Source of the DNA: Microbacterium sp. 4R-513
Lineage (GTDB): Bacteria; Actinomycetota; Actinomycetes; Actinomycetales; Microbacteriaceae
NCBI RefSeq assembly: GCF_011046485.1
Contig: NZ_CP049256.1
Coordinates: forward strand, 2,852,001-2,916,000
Length of the DNA stretch: 64,000 bases
Direction: 5' to 3'
In this document: one piece after another, positions 9,173 through 18,459 of the stretch
How positions within the stretch are numbered: the first letter of the stretch is position 1
Layout: each line of letters starts with the position of its first letter
Translations under genes and position numbers: made by a program
The notes under the pieces: generated by a model
Database searches by the model: none
What the model was told of the DNA's origin: nothing
What the model saw: the letters and a program-made list of their open reading frames with translations, nothing else

Positions 9173-12100
9173 GTGGTTCCCAGATCCAGAAGCAGGTACG
9201 GCACGGCCCTCGCGGCCGCCGTCGTCGCCGCGCTCATCGCGGCGCTCGTGCCCGCGACAGCGGCATCCGCCGCAACGCAGAACCCCATCATCGGCGACGG
9301 ATCGGTCTACTCGGCCGACCCGACGCTGCTCGCCGTCGACGACACGCTCTACCTCCACGCGGGCCGGGACGAGGCCGGTCCGACGACGAACGACTTCATC
9401 ATGAACGAGTGGCAGGCGTTCTCGACGAAGGACGTCGACGGCGGCCAGTGGGAGCATCACCCGTCGCTCATGCGGCCCGAGGTCGTGTTCAGCTGGGCCA
9501 CGTCCGGCCGCGCGTACGCGGGCCAGGTCGTGAAGGGCCTGGACGGCCGTTACTACTGGTACGTCCCCGTCAACGAGAAGAACTCGACCGCGCCCGACAA
9601 GTTCGGCATCGGCGTGGCGGTGTCCGACACGCCGCTCGGCCCGTGGACGGACTACGCGGGCGGACCGATCGTCTCGCAGACGATCCTCGGCAACGACGCG
9701 CACAACATCGACCCCACGGTCCTCGTCGACAACGGCCGCGTGTGGATGTACTGGGGCAGCTTCAGCCGCCTCATGGCGATCGAGCTCGGCGCCGACATGA
9801 AGACCCGCATCGGAACGCCCACGAACATCACGACCGGCGTGACGGGCTTCTTCGAGGCCGCGTGGCTCTTCAAGCGCAACGGCACCTACTACCTCGCCTA
9901 CGCCGCGAACAACGCCGGCCCGACGAGCACCTGCACGCCGGCGAACTATCACGCCTGCATCGCGTACTCGACGGCGTCGAGCCCGCTCGGCCCGTGGACG
10001 TACCGGGGGCGCATCCTCGCGCCCGTCTCGTCGACGACGAGCCACCCGGCGATCGCCGAGTTCAAGGGCGAGTGGTACATCGCGTATCACACGGCCGACG
10101 CCGTCGGCGGCAACCACTTCCGACGCTCGGTGGCGATCGACCACCTCGAGTGGGACGACACCCAGACCCCGGCGCGGATCAAGCCCGTCGTCACGACCCC
10201 CGCCAAGACCGCGAACCTCACGCCCCGGTCCAACGTCGCGCCCTGGGCCACGGCATCCGCCTCCAACGAGCCGATCCCGACGCAGTACTGGATCAAGTCC
10301 CTCAACGACGAGATCATCCGCCCCAACCCGCTTCCGCCGGACATGTGGGGCAGCTGGTCGGCCACGCGACCCGCGCAGCAGTGGCTCCAATACGACTGGG
10401 ACACCCCCGTCCGTGTCGACAGGGCGCGCATCAAGTTCTGGCGCGACGTCGCACCCGGCACGGGCAACGGCGTCTCGGATCCGTCGTCCTGGGTGCTGCA
10501 GTACTGGGATGCGGGGGAGTGGAAGAACGTCCCGAACCCCAGCGGCTACCCCACGACGACGACAGCCGTCCATACGGTGACCTTCGGCGCCGTCACGACG
10601 TCGCGCCTGCGCGCCGTGCTCAACGCCGCGCCGAACGCGGCCAACCCGCCGCAGTACTCGGCGCTCGCGGTCGAGGAGTGGGAAGTCCACCAGGCTCAGC
10701 CGGACTCGGTCGATGAGGTCGCGGTGACGACCGACGCCGGCGTCGCCCCCGAGCTGCCCGAGACGGTCGGTCTGAAGTACGGCGCCGACACGCTCCCGGG
10801 TGCGGTGCGGTGGAACGACGTCGATCCCGCGGACTACGCCGCCGCCGGCACCTTCACGGTGAGCGGCTTCGTCGAGGGCTACGCCGCCGGTCCCGTCTCG
10901 GCGACCGTCACCGTGCGCGGTGACGACGCCTGGCGGACGAACCTCGCGCTCACCGGGATGCCGCAAGCTGAGGGTACCGGCGCGGGCGGGAGTCTCGCCG
11001 CGCTGAACGACGAGAAGATCGCGTACACCGGCGACACCCACCCCGTCTGGACGACGGCCGGTCCGACGCCGGCTGCCGCCCCCACGGCGGGCTACACGTG
11101 GGATGAGCCGGTCCGGGTGGACGGCGTGACCGCCCACTTCTGGACGGGTGCGGATGTCGAGCTCCCCGCCGACGCGACGGTGCAGGTGCGCGTCGACGGC
11201 CAGTGGTCCGACGTCGCCGACGGGCCGGCCATCCAGGCCGGTGAGCCGAGCGCCGTCACCTTCGAGCCTGTCGTGGCGACCGGCATCCGTCTCGTCCTGA
11301 CCCCCGAGGTCGGGGCGGCTGTCGGTATCAGCGAGCTCCAGGTCTTCGGCGAGCCCCTCGACACCGCGGCTCCGGCCGTGGAGCTCACGACGACGGGTGT
11401 CGCGGGTGCCGGGGACTGGTTCGTGTCACCCGTCACGGTGCGGGCGACGGCCACCGACGACCGGGACCTCCGCACGCGCATCGACGTCGCCGTCGGCGCG
11501 GGCTCGTGGCAGTCGACCGAGAACGTCCGGTTCGCCGAGGCGACCGTCTCGGCAGACGGCGTGCAGACCGTGAAGGCGCGGGCGACGGATGCCGCGGGCA
11601 ACACCTCGGCCGAGAAGTCGATCACCGTCCGCATCGACTCCACGAAGCCCACGGTCGCGGGAACCCTCGACGTCGCGGCGCGCGCCGTCACGGCGACCGC
11701 CGCCGACGCGGGCTCGGGCGTCGCGGCGATCGAGTATGCGCTCGATGCGCCCGTCGGCTGGGCGGCCTACACGGCGCCGGTGACCGTCGACGGCGAGCGT
11801 CATGTCGTCTACCTGCGGTCGAAGGATGCCGCGGGCAACGTCTCGACCACGGCATCCGTCAGCGTCCCGCTGTCGCCGAACGCCCCGCTCTCGGGCAACA
11901 TCGCGCCGATCGCGACGCCCACGGCCTCGTACACGTCCTCGTGGAACAGCGTGACGGCCGTGAACGACGGCGCGCTCACGGGCGCCTCGTGGGGGACGTG
12001 GCCGAACGTGGGCGAGCAGTGGGTGCAGCTCGAGTGGGATCGCATCGTGACGGTCGACAAGGCCGGGGTGCTGTTCTTCCGGGATTCGGCCGACGCGTCG

Positions 12101-12634
12101 GGGGTCGGCATGATCCCGCCGCGCGAGTGGAAGCTGCAGTACGTCGACCTCGCGACCCTCCAGTGGAAGGACGTCGAGGCCTCGTCGGCCTACGGGCGCT
12201 CCTCGACCGCGATCAACGAGGTGACCTTCACCGCCGTCACGACGACCAAGCTCCGCGCGCTCATGCAGGCGTGGGGCACGGCGAGCGCCGGCGGATCGAG
12301 CGGGATCCTGGAGTTCGAGGCGTGGGCGGCCCAGCCGCCGGCGCCGTCCTTCGACGTCGACCTCATGGCGACGACACGGTGCGTCGCGGGCAAGGCGACG
12401 CTCGTCGTGACGGTCGGCAACGCGGGTCAGGCGCCTGTCACGATCGACCTCCAGACGCCGTTCGGCACCCGGACGGTCGCCGACCTCGCGGTCGGCAAGA
12501 AGTCGAGTCAGGCCTTCACGACCCGGATGGGCACACTGCCGGAGGGGAGCCTCACAGCGAGGCTCTCGGGCACGCTCGGCGGCAAGGCGGTCACCGAGGA
12601 GCGCGTCGTCGCCTACGACGCCCGCACCTGCTGA
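9173..12634 (+). CDS. Secreted multidomain GH43 glycoside hydrolase
   Basis: About 1153 residues. GTG 9173 is chosen over an in-frame GTG at 9113 because AGAGAGGA (9161-9168) precedes it and a signal peptide starts there (cleavage near residue 33). Residues about 36-332 are a five-bladed GH43 propeller with all three catalytic positions visible: Asp49 (YSADPTLL, base), Asp180 (NIDPTVLVDNG, pKa modulator) and Glu228 (GFFEAAWLF, acid). Then come a discoidin-like module (about 352-506), a group 4 Ig-like domain (509-582), a second discoidin-like module (586-726), OmpL47-type repeats (732-901), a third discoidin-like module (906-1054) and the shared C-terminal domain. GH43 enzymes are inverting alpha-L-arabinofuranosidases, arabinanases or beta-xylosidases; the exact activity is not decidable here. 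Confidence 0.93.
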   Translation: MVPRSRSRYGTALAAAVVAALIAALVPATAASAATQNPIIGDGSVYSADPTLLAVDDTLYLHAGRDEAGPTTNDFIMNEWQAFSTKDVDGGQWEHHPSLMRPEVVFSWATSGRAYAGQVVKGLDGRYYWYVPVNEKNSTAPDKFGIGVAVSDTPLGPWTDYAGGPIVSQTILGNDAHNIDPTVLVDNGRVWMYWGSFSRLMAIELGADMKTRIGTPTNITTGVTGFFEAAWLFKRNGTYYLAYAANNAGPTSTCTPANYHACIAYSTASSPLGPWTYRGRILAPVSSTTSHPAIAEFKGEWYIAYHTADAVGGNHFRRSVAIDHLEWDDTQTPARIKPVVTTPAKTANLTPRSNVAPWATASASNEPIPTQYWIKSLNDEIIRPNPLPPDMWGSWSATRPAQQWLQYDWDTPVRVDRARIKFWRDVAPGTGNGVSDPSSWVLQYWDAGEWKNVPNPSGYPTTTTAVHTVTFGAVTTSRLRAVLNAAPNAANPPQYSALAVEEWEVHQAQPDSVDEVAVTTDAGVAPELPETVGLKYGADTLPGAVRWNDVDPADYAAAGTFTVSGFVEGYAAGPVSATVTVRGDDAWRTNLALTGMPQAEGTGAGGSLAALNDEKIAYTGDTHPVWTTAGPTPAAAPTAGYTWDEPVRVDGVTAHFWTGADVELPADATVQVRVDGQWSDVADGPAIQAGEPSAVTFEPVVATGIRLVLTPEVGAAVGISELQVFGEPLDTAAPAVELTTTGVAGAGDWFVSPVTVRATATDDRDLRTRIDVAVGAGSWQSTENVRFAEATVSADGVQTVKARATDAAGNTSAEKSITVRIDSTKPTVAGTLDVAARAVTATAADAGSGVAAIEYALDAPVGWAAYTAPVTVDGERHVVYLRSKDAAGNVSTTASVSVPLSPNAPLSGNIAPIATPTASYTSSWNSVTAVNDGALTGASWGTWPNVGEQWVQLEWDRIVTVDKAGVLFFRDSADASGVGMIPPREWKLQYVDLATLQWKDVEASSAYGRSSTAINEVTFTAVTTTKLRALMQAWGTASAGGSSGILEFEAWAAQPPAPSFDVDLMATTRCVAGKATLVVTVGNAGQAPVTIDLQTPFGTRTVADLAVGKKSSQAFTTRMGTLPEGSLTARLSGTLGGKAVTEERVVAYDARTC

Positions 12635-12652
12635 CCTCGATCCGGCGATGAC

Positions 12653-12694
12653 CGACCGCCGCTCCGCCCAGCGTCCGGGGCGGGGCGGCGGTCG
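12653..12694 (+). terminator. Terminator after the GH43 gene
   Basis: A 17-bp stem (12653-12669 with 12678-12694, one G-T wobble) with an 8-base loop, 19 bases after the stop codon. It closes the sugar locus. Confidence 0.75.
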
Positions 12695-12765
12695 TGCGTG
12701 CGGCGGGCTCGCAAGAGCACGGCGGGCACCCGGCCCGCTACGCTGGCGCTGACCGAGGAGGACCA

Positions 12766-13365
12766 GTGCAGTTCGAGCACCTCGGGGCGAGTCCCCGCAT
12801 CCATCCGGAAGCCGTCGTGGCACCCACGGCCGTCGTCAGCGGCGATGTGACGATCGGCGCCGGCAGCCAAGTCCTGCACGGCGCCGTCATCACGGCGGAG
12901 GGAGGCGCGATCACCCTCGGCGAGAACGTCATCGTGATGGAGAACGCCCTCATCCGCGCGACATCGGTCAATTCGGTCCACATCGGCTCGCACGTCCTCG
13001 TCGGCCCGATGGCGAGCGTCAGCGGCGCCACGATCGCCGACGAGGTCTTCCTCGCGACCGGCACGCGTGTCTTCAACGGAGCCCGCATCGGCACACGCAG
13101 CGAAGTGCGCATCAACGCCGTGGTGCACCTGCGCACGATCCTCCCGCCCGAGACGGTCGTGCCGATCGGCTGGATTGCGGTCGGCGACCCCGCGCAGCTG
13201 CTCTCACCCGACCGCCATGAGGAGATCTGGTCGGCGCAGCGCGAGCTCGACTTCCCGGGCTACGTCTTCGGCCTCGACCGCGAGACCCCCGACCTCATGG
13301 TGCAGCTCACCGAGCGCTACGGGCGCGGCCTCTCACGCCACGCCCACGACAGAAGACTGGAATGA
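12766..13365 (+). CDS. Left-handed beta-helix (gamma carbonic anhydrase-like) protein
   Basis: 199 residues. GTG 12766 has GAGGAGG five bases upstream, and a -10-like TACGCT sits at 12739. Isoleucine-rich hexapeptide repeats fill residues about 8-140 and end in the family's VGDPAQLL motif; the C-terminal tail is helical. In gamma carbonic anhydrases three His bind zinc. Here the matching positions read NALIRAT, VGPMAS and SVSGAT, so all three ligands appear replaced. The protein is therefore more likely a trimeric acyltransferase-fold or binding protein than an active anhydrase. It is transcribed on its own after the terminator at 12653-12694. Confidence 0.8.
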   Translation: MQFEHLGASPRIHPEAVVAPTAVVSGDVTIGAGSQVLHGAVITAEGGAITLGENVIVMENALIRATSVNSVHIGSHVLVGPMASVSGATIADEVFLATGTRVFNGARIGTRSEVRINAVVHLRTILPPETVVPIGWIAVGDPAQLLSPDRHEEIWSAQRELDFPGYVFGLDRETPDLMVQLTERYGRGLSRHAHDRRLE

Positions 13366-13385
13366 GACGGATGCCGCGGCATCCG

Positions 13386-13574
13386 TCACCGCCAGCGTGA
13401 TCCGCAGTCGCGGCAGGCGAACTCGACGACGAAGAGCGGCTCTCGCGGGCGCAGCTCGTCCGACCGCTCGAGCTCCACGAGGAACCACTCCGGTTCGACG
13501 ACCCTGACCTGCAGCGAGGAACAGATCGGGCACACCTCGACCGCGACCGTGCCGCCGTCCCATGTCCTGACCAT
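13386..13574 (-). CDS. Small zinc-ribbon protein
   Basis: 62 residues with two CxxC knuckles (CPIC near the N-terminus, CRDC near the C-terminus), the pattern of a small zinc ribbon. ATG 13574 is preferred because TACCGT (13582-13587 on this strand) sits 7 bases upstream, the leaderless spacing seen elsewhere in this window; a GTG three codons earlier is possible. It is convergent with the hexapeptide gene, 20 bases apart. Function unknown. Confidence 0.65.
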   Translation of the reverse strand: MVRTWDGGTVAVEVCPICSSLQVRVVEPEWFLVELERSDELRPREPLFVVEFACRDCGSRWR

Positions 13575-13581
13575 GGCGCCC

Positions 13582-13587
13582 ACGGTA
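13582..13587 (-). promoter_or_regulatory. -10 box (TACCGT), leaderless
   Basis: TACCGT on the minus strand, 7 bases before the ATG at 13574. It decides the start codon. Confidence 0.4.
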
Positions 13588-13661
13588 CGCCGCGGGTTTC
13601 GGGGCGCCGGGAGCGACTCGCGGGTCGGCCGTGTCCGGTTCGGGGTGAACCGCGATCGCGC

Positions 13662-16337
13662 TCAACCGGTGTTCTGCAGACCCGCCGCGACCCCCGACAC
13701 CGACAGCAGCAGGAGCCGCTGGAGCTCCGGATCGGCGGGACGACCCGCCGCCGCGGCATCCCGGAGCGCGCGGAGCGCCCGCAGCTGCAGCAGCGAGAGC
13801 GCGTCGACGTAGGGGCTGCGGAGCTTGACCGCACGCTGGAGGACGGGGCGGTTCTCGAGCAGCTCGTCACCGCCGGCCACCCGGATCACCCACGCGCGGG
13901 TGAGCTCGAGCTCCTCCATGACGATGGCCGCGAGGTCGTCGCGATCGCCGAGGTCGAGGTAGCGCCGCGCGATGCGGCTGTCGGCCTTCGCGAGGCTCAT
14001 GGCCACGTTGTCGATGAGTGTGCGGAAGAGCGGCCACTCGTCGTAGGCGCGGCGCAGCAGGTCGGCGTCGCCCACGGCCTCGAGTGCCGAGCCGAGGCCG
14101 AACCAGCCGGCGAGGTTGATGCGCGCCTGGGCCCACGAGAAGACCCACGGGATGGCGCGGAGGTCCTCGAGGGATTCGACCGACAGCCCGCGCCGGGCCG
14201 GGCGCGAGCCGAGGGCGAGCAGCCCGATCTCCTCCATCGGCGTCACCTGCGCGAACCACGGTGCGAAGCCCGGCGCCTTGACGAGCGAGAAGAAGCGCTC
14301 GCGCGAGGCGACGTCCATCGTGGCGGCGGCCTCGGCGAACCGCTCCGCAGCGGCCCGGTTGCGCTGCTCGATCGAGGGCGCGGAGGCGAGCAGCACGGCG
14401 GCCGCGACCTGGTCGATGTGCCGCATCGCGATCGCGGGCTCGCCGTAGCGGGCGAAGATCACCTCGCCCTGCTCGGTGAGCTTGAACCGTCCGTCGACGG
14501 AGTGCGGCGGCTGCCCGAGGATCGCCGTGTTGGCGGGCCCGCCGCCGCGGCCGAGGGCGCCGCCCCGGCCGTGGAAGAGGGTGAGCTCGATGCCGTTGTC
14601 GTCCGCCCACGCCGCGATGCGGGCCTGCGCCTCGTAGAGCGCGAGGGTCGCCGCGACGGGCCCCACGTCCTTCGACGAGTCCGAGTACCCGAGCATGACC
14701 TCGAGCCTGCGACCCGTCGCCTCGAGGCGATCGCGGAACTCAGGACGCTGGACGACCTCGGCGAGGATGCCGGGCGCGGCCTGGAGATCGGCGAACGTCT
14801 CGAACAGCGGGATGACATCGAGCACGGGGCGCTCACCGCCGGCCTCTGCCGCGTACTCGGCCAGGCGGTGGACGTTGGCGAGGTCCTGCGCGGACTGCGT
14901 GAACGACACGATGTAGCGGCCCGCGGCGCGGGGGCCGAGCCGGCGCTGGATCGCGGCGACGCTGCGGAAGACCGCGAGCACCTCCTCGGTCATCTCACTG
15001 CGCGGACCACCCGCGTCGAGCTCGGCGAGGGCCTTCGCGTGCACCGCCGAGTGCTGACGCACCTCGAGCTCCGTGAGGTGGAAGCCGAAGGTCTCGACCT
15101 GCCAGATGAGCTGCTGGAGGTGCCCGTAGGCCTGGCGGGGCGCCGGTGCCTGGACGAGCGAGTCCTGCACGATCCGCAGATCGGAGAGGAACTGCTCGGG
15201 GTCGGTGTACGCGAGCCTCGCGTCGCGCCGGCCGGTCGCGGCGACCCGCCGCGCGAGCAGCAGGAGCGTACGGCGGTGCGGCTCGTTGGGAGAGCGCTTC
15301 GCGATCTCGGCGGCGGCCTCCTCGTCCTCGCTCACGAGGCGATCCAGCAGGGCCGTGAGCGCCGGGCTCGGGGGAGTGGTCGCGGCATCCAGGGTGAGCG
15401 TGCGCCCGATCCGGCTCGTCGTGCGCTCGAGACCCAGCAGCACGTGCTGGCTCGCGATCTTCGCGGCCTTGCGGGTGACGGATGCCGTGACGAAGGGGTT
15501 GCCGTCGCGATCGCCGCCGACCCACGACCCGACCCGCACGAAGGGCCGGACGACGGGGGCGCGCGAGCCGGCCGCCGGTCCCTGCAGGGCGTCGTCGACG
15601 CGGCGGTAGACGTGCGGGATCGAGGTGTAGAGCGTCTCGTCGAAGACCTCCATGACCGAGCGGACCTCGTCGGTGGGTGAGGGCTTCTCCGGGCGGAGCG
15701 GCGCCGTGCGCCAGAGCGTGTCGATCTCCTCGATCATCCGGCGCTCCGCGCGACGCTCGTCGGCGCCGTTCCGGATCATCGCGTCGTGCTCGTCGAGCAG
15801 GGTCGCGAGGCGACGGATGCTGCGCGAGATGGCGCTGCGCCGGGCCTCGGTGGGGTGGGCCGTGAAGACCGGGTGGAAGCGCATCGCCTGCAGGCGCTGG
15901 AGGGCCGTATCGTCGCCGACCTCGGCGGCGAGGCGCACGAAGGCCGCGGCGACCGAGTCCGTCGCGTCCTCCTTCTCGGGCCGGCCGTCGCGCTCGCGCA
16001 GGATGCGGACTCGCTGGTGCTCCTCGACGAGGTTGGCGAGGTGGAAGTAGACCGTGAACGCCCGGGCGACCTCGTCGGCCCGCTCGACGGTGAAGGAGTC
16101 GGCGATGCGGGCAGCACGCTCGAAGGCCTCGGGCGTCTCGTCGGTGTAGGCCTGGATCGTGGCGGCGCGCAGCCGCTCGACATCCTCGTACAGTCCGGGG
16201 GAGCCGCTCTCGCGCAGCACGCGGCCGAGAAGTCCGCCGAGCATGCGCACGTCAGCGCGCATGCGCTCGGGGATCTCCTGGCCCGCTTCGTAGCGGCCGA
16301 CGAGGTCGATGGCCTCGGTCCTGGTCAATTCGGGCAT
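13662..16337 (-). CDS. ppc: Phosphoenolpyruvate carboxylase
   Basis: 891 residues, typical length. It carboxylates phosphoenolpyruvate to oxaloacetate, the anaplerotic feed of the TCA cycle. Both signature blocks are present: VFTAHPTEARR with the catalytic His, and FHGRGGALGRGGGPA. WVGGDRDGNPFVT and the invariant C-terminal NTG are also seen. ATG 16337 is chosen because homology starts at MPELTRTEA and a -10 TAGCGT lies 7 bases upstream; the frame stays open for several hundred bases further, but that part has no homologous look. Divergent from nhaA. Confidence 0.97.
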   Translation of the reverse strand: MPELTRTEAIDLVGRYEAGQEIPERMRADVRMLGGLLGRVLRESGSPGLYEDVERLRAATIQAYTDETPEAFERAARIADSFTVERADEVARAFTVYFHLANLVEEHQRVRILRERDGRPEKEDATDSVAAAFVRLAAEVGDDTALQRLQAMRFHPVFTAHPTEARRSAISRSIRRLATLLDEHDAMIRNGADERRAERRMIEEIDTLWRTAPLRPEKPSPTDEVRSVMEVFDETLYTSIPHVYRRVDDALQGPAAGSRAPVVRPFVRVGSWVGGDRDGNPFVTASVTRKAAKIASQHVLLGLERTTSRIGRTLTLDAATTPPSPALTALLDRLVSEDEEAAAEIAKRSPNEPHRRTLLLLARRVAATGRRDARLAYTDPEQFLSDLRIVQDSLVQAPAPRQAYGHLQQLIWQVETFGFHLTELEVRQHSAVHAKALAELDAGGPRSEMTEEVLAVFRSVAAIQRRLGPRAAGRYIVSFTQSAQDLANVHRLAEYAAEAGGERPVLDVIPLFETFADLQAAPGILAEVVQRPEFRDRLEATGRRLEVMLGYSDSSKDVGPVAATLALYEAQARIAAWADDNGIELTLFHGRGGALGRGGGPANTAILGQPPHSVDGRFKLTEQGEVIFARYGEPAIAMRHIDQVAAAVLLASAPSIEQRNRAAAERFAEAAATMDVASRERFFSLVKAPGFAPWFAQVTPMEEIGLLALGSRPARRGLSVESLEDLRAIPWVFSWAQARINLAGWFGLGSALEAVGDADLLRRAYDEWPLFRTLIDNVAMSLAKADSRIARRYLDLGDRDDLAAIVMEELELTRAWVIRVAGGDELLENRPVLQRAVKLRSPYVDALSLLQLRALRALRDAAAAGRPADPELQRLLLLSVSGVAAGLQNTG

Positions 16338-16344
16338 GATCTCC

Positions 16345-16350
16345 ACGCTA
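16345..16350 (-). promoter_or_regulatory. -10 box of ppc (TAGCGT)
   Basis: TAGCGT on the minus strand, 7 bases before the ppc ATG, which implies a leaderless or nearly leaderless mRNA. Confidence 0.5.
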
Positions 16351-16547
16351 TCGCCGTCGCGTTTCGCCGACGTGACGTGTGACGCCGGCACCCGCTCGAC
16401 GCGACGGCGCGAGAGCGGGAAGAGCTCCCCGTTTTGCGGTTCGACACTGGCTAGCATGGATGCCGGTGCGCCGGGAAGTCTGGTCGGCTCGTCCTCGCCG
16501 CTGCCCGGCCTCGCGCCGGCCGGTGGCCGTTCCCCTCCGGAGGTCAC

Positions 16548-17712
16548 GTGAAGCTTCTGCGCTCGGCCCGATTCCCCGCCATCCTGCTTCTCATCGCGGC
16601 GGCCGCGGGCCTCATCATCGCCAACTCGCCGATCGGTCACGACGTCATCGAGTTCTCGCACGCGCACCTGGCGATCCCCGGCACCCGGATCGACCTGTCC
16701 CTCACGCACTGGGTGTCCGACGGGCTCCTCGTCTTCTTCTTCTTCATCGTGTCGATCGAGCTGCAGTACGAGCTCACCCGCGGTGAGCTGCGCAGCGCCC
16801 GCCGCGCTGTCCAGCCGGCCATGGCGGCGGCGGGCGGCGTCATCGTGCCGATCGCGATCTACCTCATCCTCACCGCGGGGAGCGGATTCCAGGAGGGCTG
16901 GCCGATCCCGACGGCGACCGACATCGCGTTCGCCCTCGGCGTCCTCGCGGTGTTCGGGCGGGGGCTCCCCCTCAGGGGTGCGCATCTTCCTGCTCGCGCT
17001 GGCGATCATCGACGACGTCGTCGGCATCGTGTTCATCGCCGTCCTGTTCGCGACGGATCTGAACTTCGGGATGCTGGCGGCCGGCCTGCTCACGACGGTG
17101 CTGTTCGGCATCCTGAGTCGCATGATCTACGGGCGTGCTCGCGGTCTCGTGATCGCAGGGCTCATCGTGCTGGCGGCGCTGACGTGGGCGTTCATCCTCC
17201 TCTCGGGCGTGCACGCGACGATCGCCGGAGTGCTGCTCGGCCTCGCGATGGCGCAGACCCCCGCGCTCGTGACGCGCCACGCGCTGGAGCCCTGGGTCAA
17301 CGCCGTTGTCCTGCCGCTCTTCGCGTTCACGGCCGCGCTCGTGCCGATCCCCGACTTCAGCGGCCCCGGTCAGGCCGTGTTCTGGGGCATCCTCATCGCG
17401 CTGCCCGTCGGCAAGGTCATCGGCATCGCCGGGTTCGGCTGGCTCGGACAGCGCCTGGTCGGCTCGCCCGACCATCCCAAGCTCGCGCTGGGCGATCTCA
17501 TCGCCGTCGGGACGCTCGGCGGCATCGGATTCACGGTCTCGCTCCTCCTCGCGAACCTCGCCTTCGCGGTCGAGCCCGTGATCCGCGACAAGGCGATCCT
17601 CGGCGTGCTCGCGGGGTCGATGATCTCGGCGGTCGCCGCGGCCGTGCTTCTCGCGCTGCGGGCGCGCCACCACCGCCGGGCCGGGACGCTCGTCCTCGAG
17701 GACGCGTCATGA
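16548..17712 (+). pseudogene. nhaA: Na+/H+ antiporter NhaA, frameshifted
   Basis: NhaA exchanges sodium for protons across the membrane. GTG/ATG 16548 begins MKLLRSARFPAILLL and the frame is typical NhaA up to IPTATDIAFALGVLAVFGRGLP. At the C5 run 16967-16971 the reading frame changes by one. The other frame then continues exactly with SGVRIFLLALAIIDDVVG and runs to the TGA at 17712 (GTLGGIGFTVSLLLANLAF included). Removing one C restores a single protein of about 387 residues with conserved helices. It is either a sequencing error in a homopolymer or a recent inactivation; codon use is otherwise normal. mazG overlaps its end (ATGA). Confidence 0.9.
16967..16971 (+). other. C5 run at the nhaA frameshift
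   Basis: Deleting one C from this run joins the two nhaA half-frames (VFGRGLP to SGVRIFLL) without any other change. Confidence 0.85.
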
Positions 17713-18458
17713 CCGAGCCGGGGGATGCGACCGTCCGCGCCGGGTCGGCGGCGAGCGCAGGGTCGGACCCGCTGCGCGAGGCCGCCGACACCATGCGGGC
17801 GGTACGCGACCGCTGCGTGTGGACGCAGCAGATCGATCACCGCGCCCTGGTGCCGTACCTGGTGGAGGAGAGCGCGGAGCTCATCGATGCGGTCGAGGCG
17901 GGAACCCGCGCCGATCTGCGCGAAGAGCTCGGCGACCTCCTCTGGCAGGTGCTCTTCCACTCCGAGATCGCCTCGCGCGACCCCGACGACCCCTTCGACA
18001 TCGACGACGTCGCACGCGGGCTGACCGAGAAGATGGTGCGGCGGCATCCGCATGTCTTCGGCGATGCGGTGGCGACCACGCCCGAAGAGGTGCTCGTGCA
18101 CTGGAACGCCGCGAAGGCCGCCGAGAAGGGCTCTCGCACGAGTGTGCTCGACGGCGTCTCGGAGCACATGCCGTCGCTCGCCCTCGCGCAGAAGCTCCTC
18201 GGCAAGGCCGCGTCCGTTGCCGCTCCGGTCCCGAGCCCGGTCCCTGAGCCCAGCCCGGTCCCTGAGCCGAACCGGGTCCCTGAGCCTGTCGAAGGGTCGA
18301 ACCCATCCCTCGCCGGCGAGGCCGACCTCGGCGACGCGCTCCTGGCCCTCGTCGCCACGGCCCGCGCCAACGGGTGGGACGCCGAGCGCGCGCTCCGCGA
18401 GCGCCTTCGCCTCCTCGAGCACGACATCCGCTCGGCCGAGGCGGGATCCGGGCGCTGA
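17709..18458 (+). CDS. mazG: MazG-family nucleoside triphosphate pyrophosphohydrolase
   Basis: 249 residues. It hydrolyses non-canonical or excess NTPs to NMP and pyrophosphate. The N-terminal MazG fold carries the metal-binding motifs EESAELID and EELGDLLWQV, and the region RGLTEKMVRRHPHVFGD is typical. ATG 17709 overlaps the nhaA stop by 4 bases. Odd: between LLGKAASVA and EADLGDALL lies a Pro/Val/Glu-rich insertion (PVPSPVPEPSPVPEP and on) encoded by degenerate copies of a GGTCCCTGAGCC element, so a short dispersed repeat has been absorbed into the coding sequence in frame between the helical halves. The enzyme is probably still functional because both motifs precede the insert. Confidence 0.93.
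   Translation: MTEPGDATVRAGSAASAGSDPLREAADTMRAVRDRCVWTQQIDHRALVPYLVEESAELIDAVEAGTRADLREELGDLLWQVLFHSEIASRDPDDPFDIDDVARGLTEKMVRRHPHVFGDAVATTPEEVLVHWNAAKAAEKGSRTSVLDGVSEHMPSLALAQKLLGKAASVAAPVPSPVPEPSPVPEPNRVPEPVEGSNPSLAGEADLGDALLALVATARANGWDAERALRERLRLLEHDIRSAEAGSGR
18227..18296 (+). repeat. Short dispersed repeat embedded in mazG
   Basis: Three degenerate copies of GGTCCC(T)GAGCC (starting 18227, 18239 and 18257) and one longer copy (18274-18296) containing CCTGAGCCTGTCGAAGGG. This core resembles a short intergenic repeat that I recall from several high-GC genomes. Here it is translated in frame within MazG. Confidence 0.7.
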
Positions 18459-18459
18459 C

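Noticed and set aside
12766..13365. Active gamma carbonic anhydrase
   Set aside because: The expected His ligands appear substituted.
13662..17123. An N-terminally extended ppc reaching beyond 16337
   Set aside because: The extra part lacks homology, overlaps nhaA, and a -10 box with correct spacing supports the ATG at 16337.
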